In this document: piece by piece, positions 16,789-25,570 of the stretch | Layout: each line of letters starts with the position of its first letter | How positions within the stretch are numbered: position 1 is the stretch's first letter | NCBI GenBank assembly: GCA_020025635.1 | Contig: JAHHRU010000005.1 | Span: forward strand, 57,846-121,845 | DNA: 64,000 bases | Direction of reading: 5' to 3' | DNA from: Allofournierella sp. | GTDB taxonomy: Bacteria; Bacillota; Clostridia; Oscillospirales; Ruminococcaceae | The notes under the pieces: model-generated | The model's database searches: none | Told to the model about the DNA's origin: nothing | What the model saw: only the letters and a program-made list of their open reading frames with translations | Translations under genes and position numbers: made by a program

Positions 16789-16964
16789 TCGAAATCGCAT
16801 CCCCCTTTGCGGAAATTCTCCTGGTTTTCAGCCGGAGTCAGCGCCCATGTGACCGCCCCCGCAAAAGGTTTGTTACACTATTTTCTGGATGCTTTTTGGG
16901 CACCAAATCACAGCTGCAGCGACCCATACAGCGCTCTTGTGTTAGATGCAACACATACAATTAC

Positions 16965-16994
16965 ATTATTGCATTTTTGACAATAAAATGTCAA
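16965..16994 (-). promoter_or_regulatory. Promoter of potABCD
   Basis: TTGACA and AATAAT with an 18-bp spacer on the minus strand. A TTGTCA box inside the spacer offers a second possible -35. Confidence 0.5.
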
Positions 16995-17032
16995 GTGCCG
17001 TGCCCTGCTCCTTTCTTGCGGCGCAGGGCATG

Positions 17033-17087
17033 AAAAAGCCGCAGAAGCTGTGTTCGATGCCCTTTCCGGGGCAGCAGTTTCTGCGGC
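17033..17087 (-). terminator. Terminator after the U32 peptidase gene
   Basis: GCCGCAGAA pairs with TTCTGCGGC around a loop of about 30 nt that can itself fold, followed on the minus strand by TTTTT. Confidence 0.7.
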
Positions 17088-17100
17088 AGAATTTTGTTGT

Positions 17101-18333
17101 TTATTTTTGCGGCAGGCGGCGGCGCATCAGGCTGTGGGGCGGCAGCGGCTCTTCGCAGGGGATGGTGTACATCATCATGGCATGGGGGGTGGCCTCCACC
17201 TGGCGGCCCTCCGCGTTGCGGATCCATTCCGGGGTGAGCTCCACCGTTTTGCCGGAAGGCAGCAGCACCTCCACCGTTTCGCCCAGGGTGAATTTGCCCC
17301 GCTGGGTGCAGGTGGCAATGCCCTCAGACCATTCTTCCACCACGCCGATGAACTCCCACTGGCGCACATAGCCGCCGGTCTGGGTATCCTGCGTGGCCCG
17401 CTCTTTGCCGAAATAGAAGCCCGGCGAATAGCGGCGGTGGCTGGTGCGGTTGAGCTCTTCCAAAACATCCTCCGGGCAGCGGAACTCTTCCTCTTTCGGA
17501 GTCTGCAAAAAGGCATCCAAAGCACGCCGGTAGGCGCTGGTCACGCTGGCCACATAATAAGCGGTCTTTGCGCGGCCCTCAATTTTCAGGCTGTCGATGC
17601 CGGCAGTGCACACAAGGTCGATAAACGGCGCAGTGCACAGATCGTTTGCATTCAGGATGTAGCTTCCCTGCTCGTTTTCGCCGATCTCCATATACATGCC
17701 GGGCCGGCTTTCTTCCATCAGGTGATACTTCCAGCGGCAGGGCTGGGAGCACTGGCCCCGGTTCGCATCCCGTCCGGTAAGATAGTGGCTCAGCAGACAC
17801 CGGCCGGAAACACTCATGCACATGGCACCGTGCACAAAGGCTTCCAGCTCCAGATCATCAGGCACCTTGTCCCGGATGCGGGCAATATCCTGCAGGCTCA
17901 GCTCCCGGGCCAGCACCACCCGCTTTGCGCCCATATCATAGGCCGCCCGGGCAGCTGCCCAGTTGGTGATGCCCACCTGTGTGGAAAGATGCACCTCGGC
18001 CTCGGGCGCATACTGCTTTACCAGAGACAATACGCCCAGATCGGCCACGATGAAGGCATCCACACCTGCGGTGCGGGCATCCTGGATAGCCTGGGGCATC
18101 CGCTCGATCTCGTCGTTCGTGGGCAGTGTGTTGAGGGTCAGATACAGCTTTTTGCCGTGGGCATGGCACAAAGATGCGCCATCGGCAAGCCGTTCGGCAG
18201 TGAAGTTATCCGGGGCGGCGCGCATGCCGAATTCGGTCATGCCGGCATACACGGCATCCGCACCGTATCGAATTGCATATTCCAGCCGTTCCAGATCGCC
18301 GGCCGGAGCCAGCAGTTCAGGTACAGGTAACAT
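17101..18333 (-). CDS. trhP: U32 peptidase family, tRNA uridine hydroxylation protein
   Basis: 410 residues starting LPVPELLAPAGDLERL, with the family core EAFVHGAMCMSVSGRCLLS and the cysteine-rich RGQCSQPCRW near residues 190-200, plus the distal LKIEGRAKTAYYVA block. Proteins of this type (B. subtilis YrrN/YrrO, E. coli TrhP) hydroxylate U34 of certain tRNAs; cysteines bind an iron-sulfur cluster in the family. Placement directly after mltG matches the yrrL-yrrNO order of Bacilli. The ATG at 18333 has GAGGAT upstream; a TTG seven codons earlier is less likely. Some U32 proteins are secreted collagenases, but no signal peptide is visible here. Confidence 0.85.
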   Translation of the reverse strand: MLPVPELLAPAGDLERLEYAIRYGADAVYAGMTEFGMRAAPDNFTAERLADGASLCHAHGKKLYLTLNTLPTNDEIERMPQAIQDARTAGVDAFIVADLGVLSLVKQYAPEAEVHLSTQVGITNWAAARAAYDMGAKRVVLARELSLQDIARIRDKVPDDLELEAFVHGAMCMSVSGRCLLSHYLTGRDANRGQCSQPCRWKYHLMEESRPGMYMEIGENEQGSYILNANDLCTAPFIDLVCTAGIDSLKIEGRAKTAYYVASVTSAYRRALDAFLQTPKEEEFRCPEDVLEELNRTSHRRYSPGFYFGKERATQDTQTGGYVRQWEFIGVVEEWSEGIATCTQRGKFTLGETVEVLLPSGKTVELTPEWIRNAEGRQVEATPHAMMMYTIPCEEPLPPHSLMRRRLPQK

Positions 18334-18400
18334 CGAAAAGATCCTCGCTTTCAAAAAGCGAAGTGCGCACAGCCGCTGGCCGGGCGCACCCCGCTGGTTT

Positions 18401-19534
18401 TTATTTCACAGAGAATGCGGTGTTCACATTGCTCTGATGCTCCCCAATCGTTTTTGCGTAATAATACTTGCCGTTTTTATCGGTAACAAAGAAATAGTAT
18501 CCGTCCGCCAGATAGGTTTCATCCGGGTAAAGGGTTGCCTGAATGGCCTCAAGGCCGGGGTTGGAAACCGGGCCGGCGGGCAGGCCGCTGTGCTCATAGG
18601 TGTTGTAAGCAGTGTACACGTTCTGAGGGATCTTGTCCCAGCCGCCATAGTAGGGAGCCATCCAGTTGAAGATATAGTTGTTGTCGTTGGGGTTCTGGAA
18701 GGGGCTGCTCACATTGCTTTCCAGCCGGGGATAGGCCGAGCCTTCGGCCAGGCGGTTGTGGAACACAGCAGAAACACGGGCGCTTTCGGCATTTCCCGCT
18801 TCTTCCTGCACAAAGCTTGCCAGCTTCACGGCTTCATCCACGGTCATCCCCAGCTCCTTCGCCCGATTGCGCAGGCCTTCGGAGAACTTCTTATCGAACT
18901 CGTTGTAGAAGGTTTTCACATAGTTGTAAACGGTGTCTTCCTTAAAGAATTCGTAGGTATTGGGGAACAGATATCCCTCGCACTTCATAAAGCGGTCCGG
19001 GTCATCGGGGATCTCGTTCCAGAAGGAATACTGGCTGAAATCCGAACCGTCCAGTCCGTTTGCGCAGGCAAGGAACTCTTCTTCACTGCACAGGCCGCTT
19101 TCTTCCATCAGCTGGGCCACCCGAATGGCCGGGATGCCCTCCGGGAAGGTCACTGTGACGGTCTCCTTCTTTACGAACTGGCTCAGGGTGTCAATGATCG
19201 TATCATAGGACTCACCTTTTTGCAGGGTGAAAGTTCCGTACTGAAGCTTTCCGGCAGCACCTGTATAGCGCAGATAATAACGGAAAACCGTACCGTGCTT
19301 CACCACTCCCGCTTCTTCCAGGATCTTGGAGATCGAAACCGGGCCCTGACCCTGTTCGATGGTAACGGTCACTTCTTCGCCCGGTTCGCTGCTGCCGGAA
19401 ATTTCGTTGATGATGGAATATCCCCAAACTCCCAGTCCAATGAGCAGAGCAGCAAAAATGATCACCAGGATCAGGCAGCCATTGGGGCGGCGGCGCTTTC
19501 TTGCCCGGCGCTCTTCATTTTGATATTTAGCCAT
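18401..19534 (-). CDS. mltG: Endolytic transglycosylase MltG
   Basis: 377 residues: basic cytoplasmic start (ERRARKRRRPNG), one membrane helix at about 20-40, a LysM-like extracellular region, then the YceG/MltG catalytic domain. The conserved catalytic segment reads LASFVQEEAGN, with the second Glu of the family ExE pair retained and the first replaced by Gln, a variant seen in other Clostridia. NRL and LPAGPVSNPG are also present. The enzyme cleaves nascent glycan strands and sets peptidoglycan chain length. Confidence 0.93.
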   Translation of the reverse strand: MAKYQNEERRARKRRRPNGCLILVIIFAALLIGLGVWGYSIINEISGSSEPGEEVTVTIEQGQGPVSISKILEEAGVVKHGTVFRYYLRYTGAAGKLQYGTFTLQKGESYDTIIDTLSQFVKKETVTVTFPEGIPAIRVAQLMEESGLCSEEEFLACANGLDGSDFSQYSFWNEIPDDPDRFMKCEGYLFPNTYEFFKEDTVYNYVKTFYNEFDKKFSEGLRNRAKELGMTVDEAVKLASFVQEEAGNAESARVSAVFHNRLAEGSAYPRLESNVSSPFQNPNDNNYIFNWMAPYYGGWDKIPQNVYTAYNTYEHSGLPAGPVSNPGLEAIQATLYPDETYLADGYYFFVTDKNGKYYYAKTIGEHQSNVNTAFSVK

Positions 19535-19553
19535 TTCCGTTTCTCCCTTTTCA

Positions 19554-20381
19554 TTATTCGTCGTCCAGCATCAGACGCATATAGCAGTCATCCGCATCAA
19601 AGTCCGGGCCAAAGAACTGGATCATGCCGTAATCCCGCAGGGCGCCTTCGCCCAAAAACAGGTTCTGGCACCGGCCAAGCTGAACAAGCGCTGTATCCAC
19701 GCTTTCCTTCTGGCGGGCCGCTTCCAGCAGATATTCCGCGTCCCGGTCGGTTTTTGCAAACAGCTCAATGAACTCCAGCCGCTCATTCCGCTTAAAATAA
19801 AGGCCGTAGCCGTTTTCGGTGGAAAGGGTGGTAAGCCCTCCGGAATAAAGGTCGGTAAGCACCTCCACATAGGCGCTGCTCCGGAACATCACACTGTTTG
19901 GCATGTATTTTTTCCGCAGCGCTTCCAGCCCTTTTGCGGTGATGGTATCAAATTCCGCCACCGCCCAAAGATTGTTGGGGATCTTCCGTTCCAGCTGCCT
20001 TTTTGCAAAGGCCTTTTGGAACCCCCGCTGGGCATAAAAATCAAACAGGGCTTCACCTGCCGGGATCAAAACAGCGAACTCGGCACCTTCTGCCTGAAGC
20101 TTCTCCTGTGCAAAGCGCATCAGATCGGTCATGATACCCTGGCCCTGCCACTCTTTATCGGTGCAGACACCGTAATAATAGGCGCCTTTTTTCTCTTTCA
20201 GCGTGACCGGCACCGCACACAGGCAGGCTGCCAGCCTTTCCCCGCGCTGTGCGGCAAATACGTTTTCAAAACCCGCGAACTGCTCCATCACCATTTTTGC
20301 AAAGGCTTCGGTACCGCCGAATGCCCCGGTAAACAGCCGGATCAGTTCATCCAGGTCTTCCTTTTGTGCATTGCGAAACAT
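19554..20381 (-). CDS. GNAT-family N-acetyltransferase
   Basis: 275 residues. The N-terminal 150 residues form a GNAT domain, with the acetyl-CoA loop KEWQGQGIMTDLMR at about 76-89 and FYAQRGFQKA at the end of the fold. A second half of about 120 residues may be a further degenerate domain, as in Eis-type two-domain acetyltransferases. Substrate unknown. It is followed at 30 bp spacing by mltG on the same strand and preceded by the DUF2156 gene. Confidence 0.75.
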   Translation of the reverse strand: MFRNAQKEDLDELIRLFTGAFGGTEAFAKMVMEQFAGFENVFAAQRGERLAACLCAVPVTLKEKKGAYYYGVCTDKEWQGQGIMTDLMRFAQEKLQAEGAEFAVLIPAGEALFDFYAQRGFQKAFAKRQLERKIPNNLWAVAEFDTITAKGLEALRKKYMPNSVMFRSSAYVEVLTDLYSGGLTTLSTENGYGLYFKRNERLEFIELFAKTDRDAEYLLEAARQKESVDTALVQLGRCQNLFLGEGALRDYGMIQFFGPDFDADDCYMRLMLDDE

Positions 20382-20411
20382 CTGTGTTTCCCCCTTCGCA
20401 CAGGCAGCGGT

Positions 20412-21305
20412 TCAACCCCGCCGCCTGGCCTGATACTTTGGCTCAATGATGGCCGGATTGTAAGAAAGCTTTGCTTTGCGCAGACCTTCCTCCCCCACAT
20501 CGTCCTCCCGGTTGATCAGCTGATAGCTGCTGCACACCCGGGCCGCCATTTCCCGATTGATGATGTTATAGGAACCGGTCACCTCGTAAAGGCCTTTTTC
20601 CACATTGGTGTCAAACACACTCTCGCTCACGGCACTGCCCATGGAAAACGCCACGATGCGGCCGCCGGCAGTGATATAGCCGCCCTGGATATCCAGCTTA
20701 TCAAAGTTATCGAACAGCAGATCGATGGCCCGGTGCTCTTCCTGAACGCCGGCATCTTCCCGGTTTCCGTCCAGCTGGCTCCAGGCATCGTTGAATGCCC
20801 GCACCTGCGGCAGCGTTTCTGCTGTGAGAAAATGAAATTCCCAGTCAGGATTTTCCCGAATGAACCGGGACACATGATTGCGCTTTTTCTGGAACCGGCG
20901 GCCAGCCAGCGTGGCAAGGTCCGCCTGTTCATAGATATAATCACTGTCGTTTCGGGAGGTGCTGATCTCAAACTTTCCCGGGAACCATTCTTCCAGCTTG
21001 TCTTTATCTTCCAGTGCCATGGAATACAGCACCATTTCCTTGCCGTTTGCACTGGCATCCCGGCAGAAATCCTCAATGATCTCTTTGGGATCCCCTTCAC
21101 CTACCGGCCACAGATACCAAAGAGCATCGCTGCTTTCGCTTCGAAGTGCCACACTGCCCTTATACAGGGCAATGTCGGTTTTGTAGCTCAGGCTCCACAT
21201 GAACTGAGTCACAAACGAAAACGCGCAGCACATATATCTGCCTGATTTTAAAATGGGGGACGCCCATTCACTGTCATCCGCAGTGATGGGATGAAAATCG
21301 ATCAT
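20412..21305 (-). CDS. DUF2156 protein (LPG synthase C-terminal-like)
   Basis: 297 residues with the GNAT-like DUF2156 fold: KKRNHVSRFIRENPDWEF near residue 140, AFSMGSAVSESVFDTNVEKG and the closing YQLINREDDVGEEGLRKAKL. The same fold forms the aminoacyl transfer half of lysyl-phosphatidylglycerol synthase (MprF), but here no membrane part is attached, so it is probably a soluble acyl or aminoacyl transferase. Its first codons overlap the end of tmk. Confidence 0.8.
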   Translation of the reverse strand: MIDFHPITADDSEWASPILKSGRYMCCAFSFVTQFMWSLSYKTDIALYKGSVALRSESSDALWYLWPVGEGDPKEIIEDFCRDASANGKEMVLYSMALEDKDKLEEWFPGKFEISTSRNDSDYIYEQADLATLAGRRFQKKRNHVSRFIRENPDWEFHFLTAETLPQVRAFNDAWSQLDGNREDAGVQEEHRAIDLLFDNFDKLDIQGGYITAGGRIVAFSMGSAVSESVFDTNVEKGLYEVTGSYNIINREMAARVCSSYQLINREDDVGEEGLRKAKLSYNPAIIEPKYQARRRG

Positions 21306-21967
21306 AAAACCTCCTGTATTTTATTCCACACATCCGCGTGGATCTCCTCGATGGAGCGCATCGCTCCCTCCCGGCAGCAGGCAACCTCTGCCCAGCCGAG
21401 TGTCTTTGCGCAGTAGCCGGCCGAAGCCTGGCTGCGCTCAAGATAATCCAGATCCTTCTCATGGATATCTTTTTTGCTTTCATCCCCTTTATACCGGCCG
21501 CTCATCAGCTTCTGACTCACCTTGGGGTCTACCTTCAGGTAGATCACCTGGTCCGGTGCGGGAATTGCGATTTTATTATATTCAAAATCGAACAGCCATT
21601 CAAGATACTCCTGCCATTTTTCCCGCGGAAGTTTGGAGCACTGGTGCACCGCATTGCTGGTGGTGTAGCGGTCGGCGATCACGATCCCGCCGTTTTCATA
21701 AAACCCGCCCCAGCTTGTTTTGTAGCTTGCGTACCGGTCCACCGAATAAAAGGCCGAAGCCGCATAGGCATTCACATCGTCCGGGTGGCTGCCGAACTTC
21801 CCGGCCAGGTACATCTTGACCAGAGCTGAGGAGTCGCTTTCATAATCCGGAAAGGTGATTTTTTTCACCGGCCGGCCGGTTTTTTCCAGGGCCTTGGCCA
21901 AAAGGGCCGCCTGTGTGGCCTTTCCGCTGCCGTCCAGCCCCTCGATCACGATGAGTTTTCCCTTCAC
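21302..21967 (-). CDS. tmk: Thymidylate kinase
   Basis: 221 residues. Phosphorylates dTMP to dTDP. P-loop GLDGSGKAT at 10-18, the DRYTTSNAVHQ dTMP-binding segment near residue 97, and a LID region with MSGRYKGDESKKDIHE. It carries Ala in the P-loop where Thr is common (GKAT in place of GKTT), which the family tolerates. Directly downstream of thyX with a 3-bp gap, so dTMP synthesis and its phosphorylation are co-expressed. Confidence 0.93.
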   Translation of the reverse strand: MKGKLIVIEGLDGSGKATQAALLAKALEKTGRPVKKITFPDYESDSSALVKMYLAGKFGSHPDDVNAYAASAFYSVDRYASYKTSWGGFYENGGIVIADRYTTSNAVHQCSKLPREKWQEYLEWLFDFEYNKIAIPAPDQVIYLKVDPKVSQKLMSGRYKGDESKKDIHEKDLDYLERSQASAGYCAKTLGWAEVACCREGAMRSIEEIHADVWNKIQEVL

Positions 21968-21970
21968 GGC

Positions 21971-22750
21971 TCAGAGCGCCTCCTTTTTCAGATCCTGATA
22001 ATGCGCACGCACCTCGCTGATTTTGCCGCAGGTCATGCTTCCTTCGGAGCAGCCGCCCCGCACACAGGCCGGGCCGGCCTTGTCGAACAGGGCCGGTGCC
22101 ACCGGGTAAACCAGCCGCAGCATTTCATCGGCCAGCTGATGGATCTCCCACTGGGCACGGTTGCAGCAGCGAAGCCTAAAGAAGTTCTGCAGGCTGCGGG
22201 CGTTCATGGTCACAATCATTTTGGTGGTGCAGGCATTGGGCAGCACATAGCGGGCATCCTCGATGGCCATTTTCTCTGCCTTTTTGGCAGCATCCTCTTC
22301 GCTAAGGCCCTCTTCCTTCATCAGGCGGCGGATGTGGCCTTCCTTCAAAAGGGCGGCAATGCGCTTATAGTTTTCGTCCTGCTGGCGCATTTCACTTTCA
22401 AAGGCTTCCCGGGCAGCCGGGTCATTTTCCACCTCCGGCGGCAGCACATATTCGAACTGATCCAGACGCACATAGCGCTGGCTCTGCACACTGTAACTTG
22501 CCAGCCGGTGGCGGGTGATCTGCGCCAGCAGCGTGCGGGAAACACCCTCAATGGCAAAGGTAAAGCTCACATGCTCGGTGGGGCTTTCGTGGCCGAGGCT
22601 TGCCAGGTGCTGAACGAACGCCCGGCTCTTTTCCGGGGTGAGGCCGGCCATCAGATCGCTGATCTGGGCATTGGAATAGCAAAGCTTTGCGGCCGCAGCC
22701 ACCACCTTTTCAGGTTCGGGAGTATGTGCAATCAATTCAACCTTCAACAT
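21971..22750 (-). CDS. thyX: FAD-dependent thymidylate synthase
   Basis: 259 residues. The ThyX signature RHRLASYSVQSQRY is at about 80-93. The protein makes dTMP from dUMP using methylene-tetrahydrofolate and reduced flavin. The C-terminal tail has an extra cysteine-rich segment (CVRGGCSEGSMTCGK, about 230-244), seen in some clostridial homologues. Placed between pcrA and tmk on the same strand. Confidence 0.95.
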   Translation of the reverse strand: MLKVELIAHTPEPEKVVAAAAKLCYSNAQISDLMAGLTPEKSRAFVQHLASLGHESPTEHVSFTFAIEGVSRTLLAQITRHRLASYSVQSQRYVRLDQFEYVLPPEVENDPAAREAFESEMRQQDENYKRIAALLKEGHIRRLMKEEGLSEEDAAKKAEKMAIEDARYVLPNACTTKMIVTMNARSLQNFFRLRCCNRAQWEIHQLADEMLRLVYPVAPALFDKAGPACVRGGCSEGSMTCGKISEVRAHYQDLKKEAL

Positions 22751-22773
22751 ATAGAACGGATCTCCTTGTCATT

Positions 22774-25293
22774 TTATTTCTCACACAGCTGCATTGGCGC
22801 ATAATTTGCCATGGTTTTTTTCACGCCGACCGTATCGAACCGGATCTCCACAATGGTGTCCCCCGCAGCCGGTGTGGCTTTCAGCACCGTTCCGCGGCCG
22901 AACACCTTATGCTCCACCACATCGCCGGGCTTATAATTCACTTTTGCGCCTGCCGCCGCCTGGGGCCGTGCCGGAGCCGTGCCCACGGTGGGCCTGCCAA
23001 AGGGGCTGGTTCCGGTAAAGGCCGACTGCCGGGGCTTCGCTGTACCTGCATTCCCGCCGGCCGAACCGGAGCCGGAGCCAAATCCGCCCCACTGCCGGCC
23101 GCCGCCGAAACCAGACGCACCGCCGCCAAAGCCGGAGGCGGTGCTGCCGCCAAAACCGCCGAAGCTGCCAAAACCGGCACTGCGGTGGGAAATCGCCGGG
23201 CTTTCCTCTTCATCCATGTAACCGGGGTCGATCTCCTCCAAAAAGCGGGAGGGCGGATTGCGCCGGGTCTGGCCAAAGATCATCCGGGTCTGGCTGGAGG
23301 AAAGATACAGCTCCTTGCGGGCACGGGTAATGCCCACATAGCAAAGCCGGCGTTCCTCTTCCAGCTCTTCCGGCGAGAAACGGCACATTTCGCTGGGGAA
23401 CACGCCCTCTTCCATGCCCACGATGAACACATGGTCGAACTCCAGGCCCTTTGCCGAGTGCATGGTCATCATCACGACCACATCGTTCTCTTCGTCATAG
23501 CCGTCGATGTCGGCGATCAGGGCCACCTCTTCCAAGAAGCCTGCCAGAGTGGCTTCGGGGCCCTTCTGGTCCGCATAGGTTTTCACGCTGGACACCAGCT
23601 GACCCAGGTTTTCCAGGCGGGAAGCACCCTCATCGCCCTGTGCTTCCAGCATTGCCTTATAGCCGCTGGTTTCGATCAGGTCGGTAACGAACGCATCCAG
23701 GGACATGCTGTCTGCCGCCTGGGCAAGCTTTTCATACATTTCATAAAAGCCCAGCAGCGCACGGGCCGCACGGCCAAGGCTGGGATAATCGGCCGCATGG
23801 GCGCACACTTCCAGCAGGCTCACGCCCAGCCCGGAAGCGATATCCGCCATTTTGTCCAGTGTGGCGGCACCGATCTTGCGGGCCGGTTCATTGATGATGC
23901 GGCGCAGGCGCAGATCGTCGTTGGGGTTGGACACCACCGACATATAAGCAATGATGTCCTTTACTTCCTTACGGTCATAGAAGCGCTGGCCGCCTACGAT
24001 CTTATAAGGGATGCCCGCACGGGCAAAATAGGTTTCCACCGGGTTCGACTGGGCATTCATCCGGTACAGCACCGCATGGTCCCGCAGCTTTGCGCCGTTT
24101 TTCAGGTTGCGGCCGATCACGGTGGCAATGTGGCTTGCCTCATCCTGCTCGTTTTCAGCAAGATAGTGGTGTACCTGGTCGCCTGCCCCGTTCTGGGTCC
24201 ACAGGGTCTTGCCCTTGCGGCCCTGATTGTTTTTGATCACGCAGTTTGCCGCATTCAGGATGTTGGAGGTGGAACGATAGTTCTGTTCCAGACGGATGAC
24301 CCGTGCACCGGCAAAATGCTCTTCAAAGTTCAGGATGTTCTCAATGGTGGCACCCCGGAACCGGTAAATGCTCTGGTCATCATCGCCCACCACGCATACA
24401 TTTTTATAGCCGCCGGCAAGCAGACGGACCAGCTCGAACTGCGCCACGCTGGTATCCTGATACTCGTCCACCAGCACATAATGGTATTTGGTCTGGTAAT
24501 AGTCCCGCACCTCGGGGAAATCCTGCAGCATGCACACGGTGAAATAGATCAGGTCATCAAAGTCCATGGCGCCGGCGCTTTTCAGGCGGGCCTGATAAGC
24601 CTTATAAACCTTTGCCACAAGGCCGGCCTTGCTGTCGGCCGGAGCAGCCATTGCATCCTCCGGGCTGATGAGCTGATCCTTCATACGGCCGATATTGCCC
24701 AGCGCAGTCTTTACAGGCAGGAATTTATCATCCACCATCAACTGTTTGTAAACTTCCTTCATGGCCCGCTGCTGGTCATCGGTATCATAAATGGTGAAGC
24801 TTTTGGGGAAGCCCAGCCGGTCTGCATCCCGGCGCAGCATCTTCACGCAGGCCGAATGGAAGGTGGAGGCGTTCACATCCGCACCATCCTCTTCGCCCAG
24901 CATGGTGCCAAGGCGGGCCTTCAGCTCTCCCGCCGCTTTGTTTGTAAAGGTAATGGCCAGCACATTCCAGGGGCGGGCCGCATCATGGCGCAGCATGGGC
25001 CAGAGCCGGCCCGGCAGGTTTTGACCCTCCAGGGCTGCCTTCAGGTCGGCTACATCCTGCTCAGTGGCCGGCCGGGGCAGCCAGCTGCTGCCATGGGCCG
25101 TGCCGAACCGGATGATGTTGGCCACCCGGTTGACCAGGACCGTGGTCTTTCCGCTTCCCGCACCTGCCAGGATGAGGAGCGGCCCTTCGGTGCAGAACAC
25201 TGCCTGCTTCTGCACATCATTGAGTTTTCCAAACTGACTTTCAATAAAACGATCCCGCAGAGAAACAAACTCGCGGTTAAAATCCGTTGCCAT
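22774..25293 (-). CDS. pcrA: ATP-dependent DNA helicase PcrA/UvrD
   Basis: 839 residues, superfamily 1A. Walker A AGAGSGKTT at 43-51, VDEYQDTS (motif II) near 235, the GDDDQSIYRFRGA motif III, TMHSAKGLEFDHVF motif V and VGITRARKELYLS motif VI. Between helicase core and the C-terminal Tudor-like region (GDVVEHKVFGRGTV) lies a Gly/Ser/Phe-rich low-complexity linker of about 60 residues, longer and more repetitive than usual. It unwinds DNA in repair and rolling-circle replication. The ATG at 25293 has a GGAAAGG site. Confidence 0.94.
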   Translation of the reverse strand: MATDFNREFVSLRDRFIESQFGKLNDVQKQAVFCTEGPLLILAGAGSGKTTVLVNRVANIIRFGTAHGSSWLPRPATEQDVADLKAALEGQNLPGRLWPMLRHDAARPWNVLAITFTNKAAGELKARLGTMLGEEDGADVNASTFHSACVKMLRRDADRLGFPKSFTIYDTDDQQRAMKEVYKQLMVDDKFLPVKTALGNIGRMKDQLISPEDAMAAPADSKAGLVAKVYKAYQARLKSAGAMDFDDLIYFTVCMLQDFPEVRDYYQTKYHYVLVDEYQDTSVAQFELVRLLAGGYKNVCVVGDDDQSIYRFRGATIENILNFEEHFAGARVIRLEQNYRSTSNILNAANCVIKNNQGRKGKTLWTQNGAGDQVHHYLAENEQDEASHIATVIGRNLKNGAKLRDHAVLYRMNAQSNPVETYFARAGIPYKIVGGQRFYDRKEVKDIIAYMSVVSNPNDDLRLRRIINEPARKIGAATLDKMADIASGLGVSLLEVCAHAADYPSLGRAARALLGFYEMYEKLAQAADSMSLDAFVTDLIETSGYKAMLEAQGDEGASRLENLGQLVSSVKTYADQKGPEATLAGFLEEVALIADIDGYDEENDVVVMMTMHSAKGLEFDHVFIVGMEEGVFPSEMCRFSPEELEEERRLCYVGITRARKELYLSSSQTRMIFGQTRRNPPSRFLEEIDPGYMDEEESPAISHRSAGFGSFGGFGGSTASGFGGGASGFGGGRQWGGFGSGSGSAGGNAGTAKPRQSAFTGTSPFGRPTVGTAPARPQAAAGAKVNYKPGDVVEHKVFGRGTVLKATPAAGDTIVEIRFDTVGVKKTMANYAPMQLCEK

Positions 25294-25499
25294 AAGCGCA
25301 CCTTTCCATTTTTACATTCTTATAAAGCATTATATCACATTTCTTTCTTAAAGAAAATTATCGCACACGAAAAATTCAAAAAGCAAAGCCGATATTCTCT
25401 GTTTTGTTTTTACAGAGGAGCTTTTTCATTTGACCTTTCAGCAGCTTTTTTCTCTTTAAAAAAAAAGCCGAAAAGACCATAGCTTTTCCTCCGGCACTA

Positions 25500-25508
25500 T
25501 GCTATGAT
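25500..25508 (+). promoter_or_regulatory. Extended -10 of the MFS gene
   Basis: TGCTATGAT, extended -10, 62 bp before the start codon, with no clear -35. The rest of 25294-25499 is AT-rich and shows no gene. Confidence 0.4.
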
Positions 25509-25570
25509 AGCCAAAGACAAGACCCGTGCCAAAGGCAGCTGCCTACTTGCGGGCGAGGAGGAATTTAGAC

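Noticed and set aside
16789..16957. Polyamine-responsive riboswitch in the potA leader
   Set aside because: No known motif or convincing stem set could be seen, so only an unassigned leader is noted.
22687..25482. Plus-strand open frame of 931 codons
   Set aside because: Antisense to pcrA, with no ribosome-binding site and no recognisable domain.
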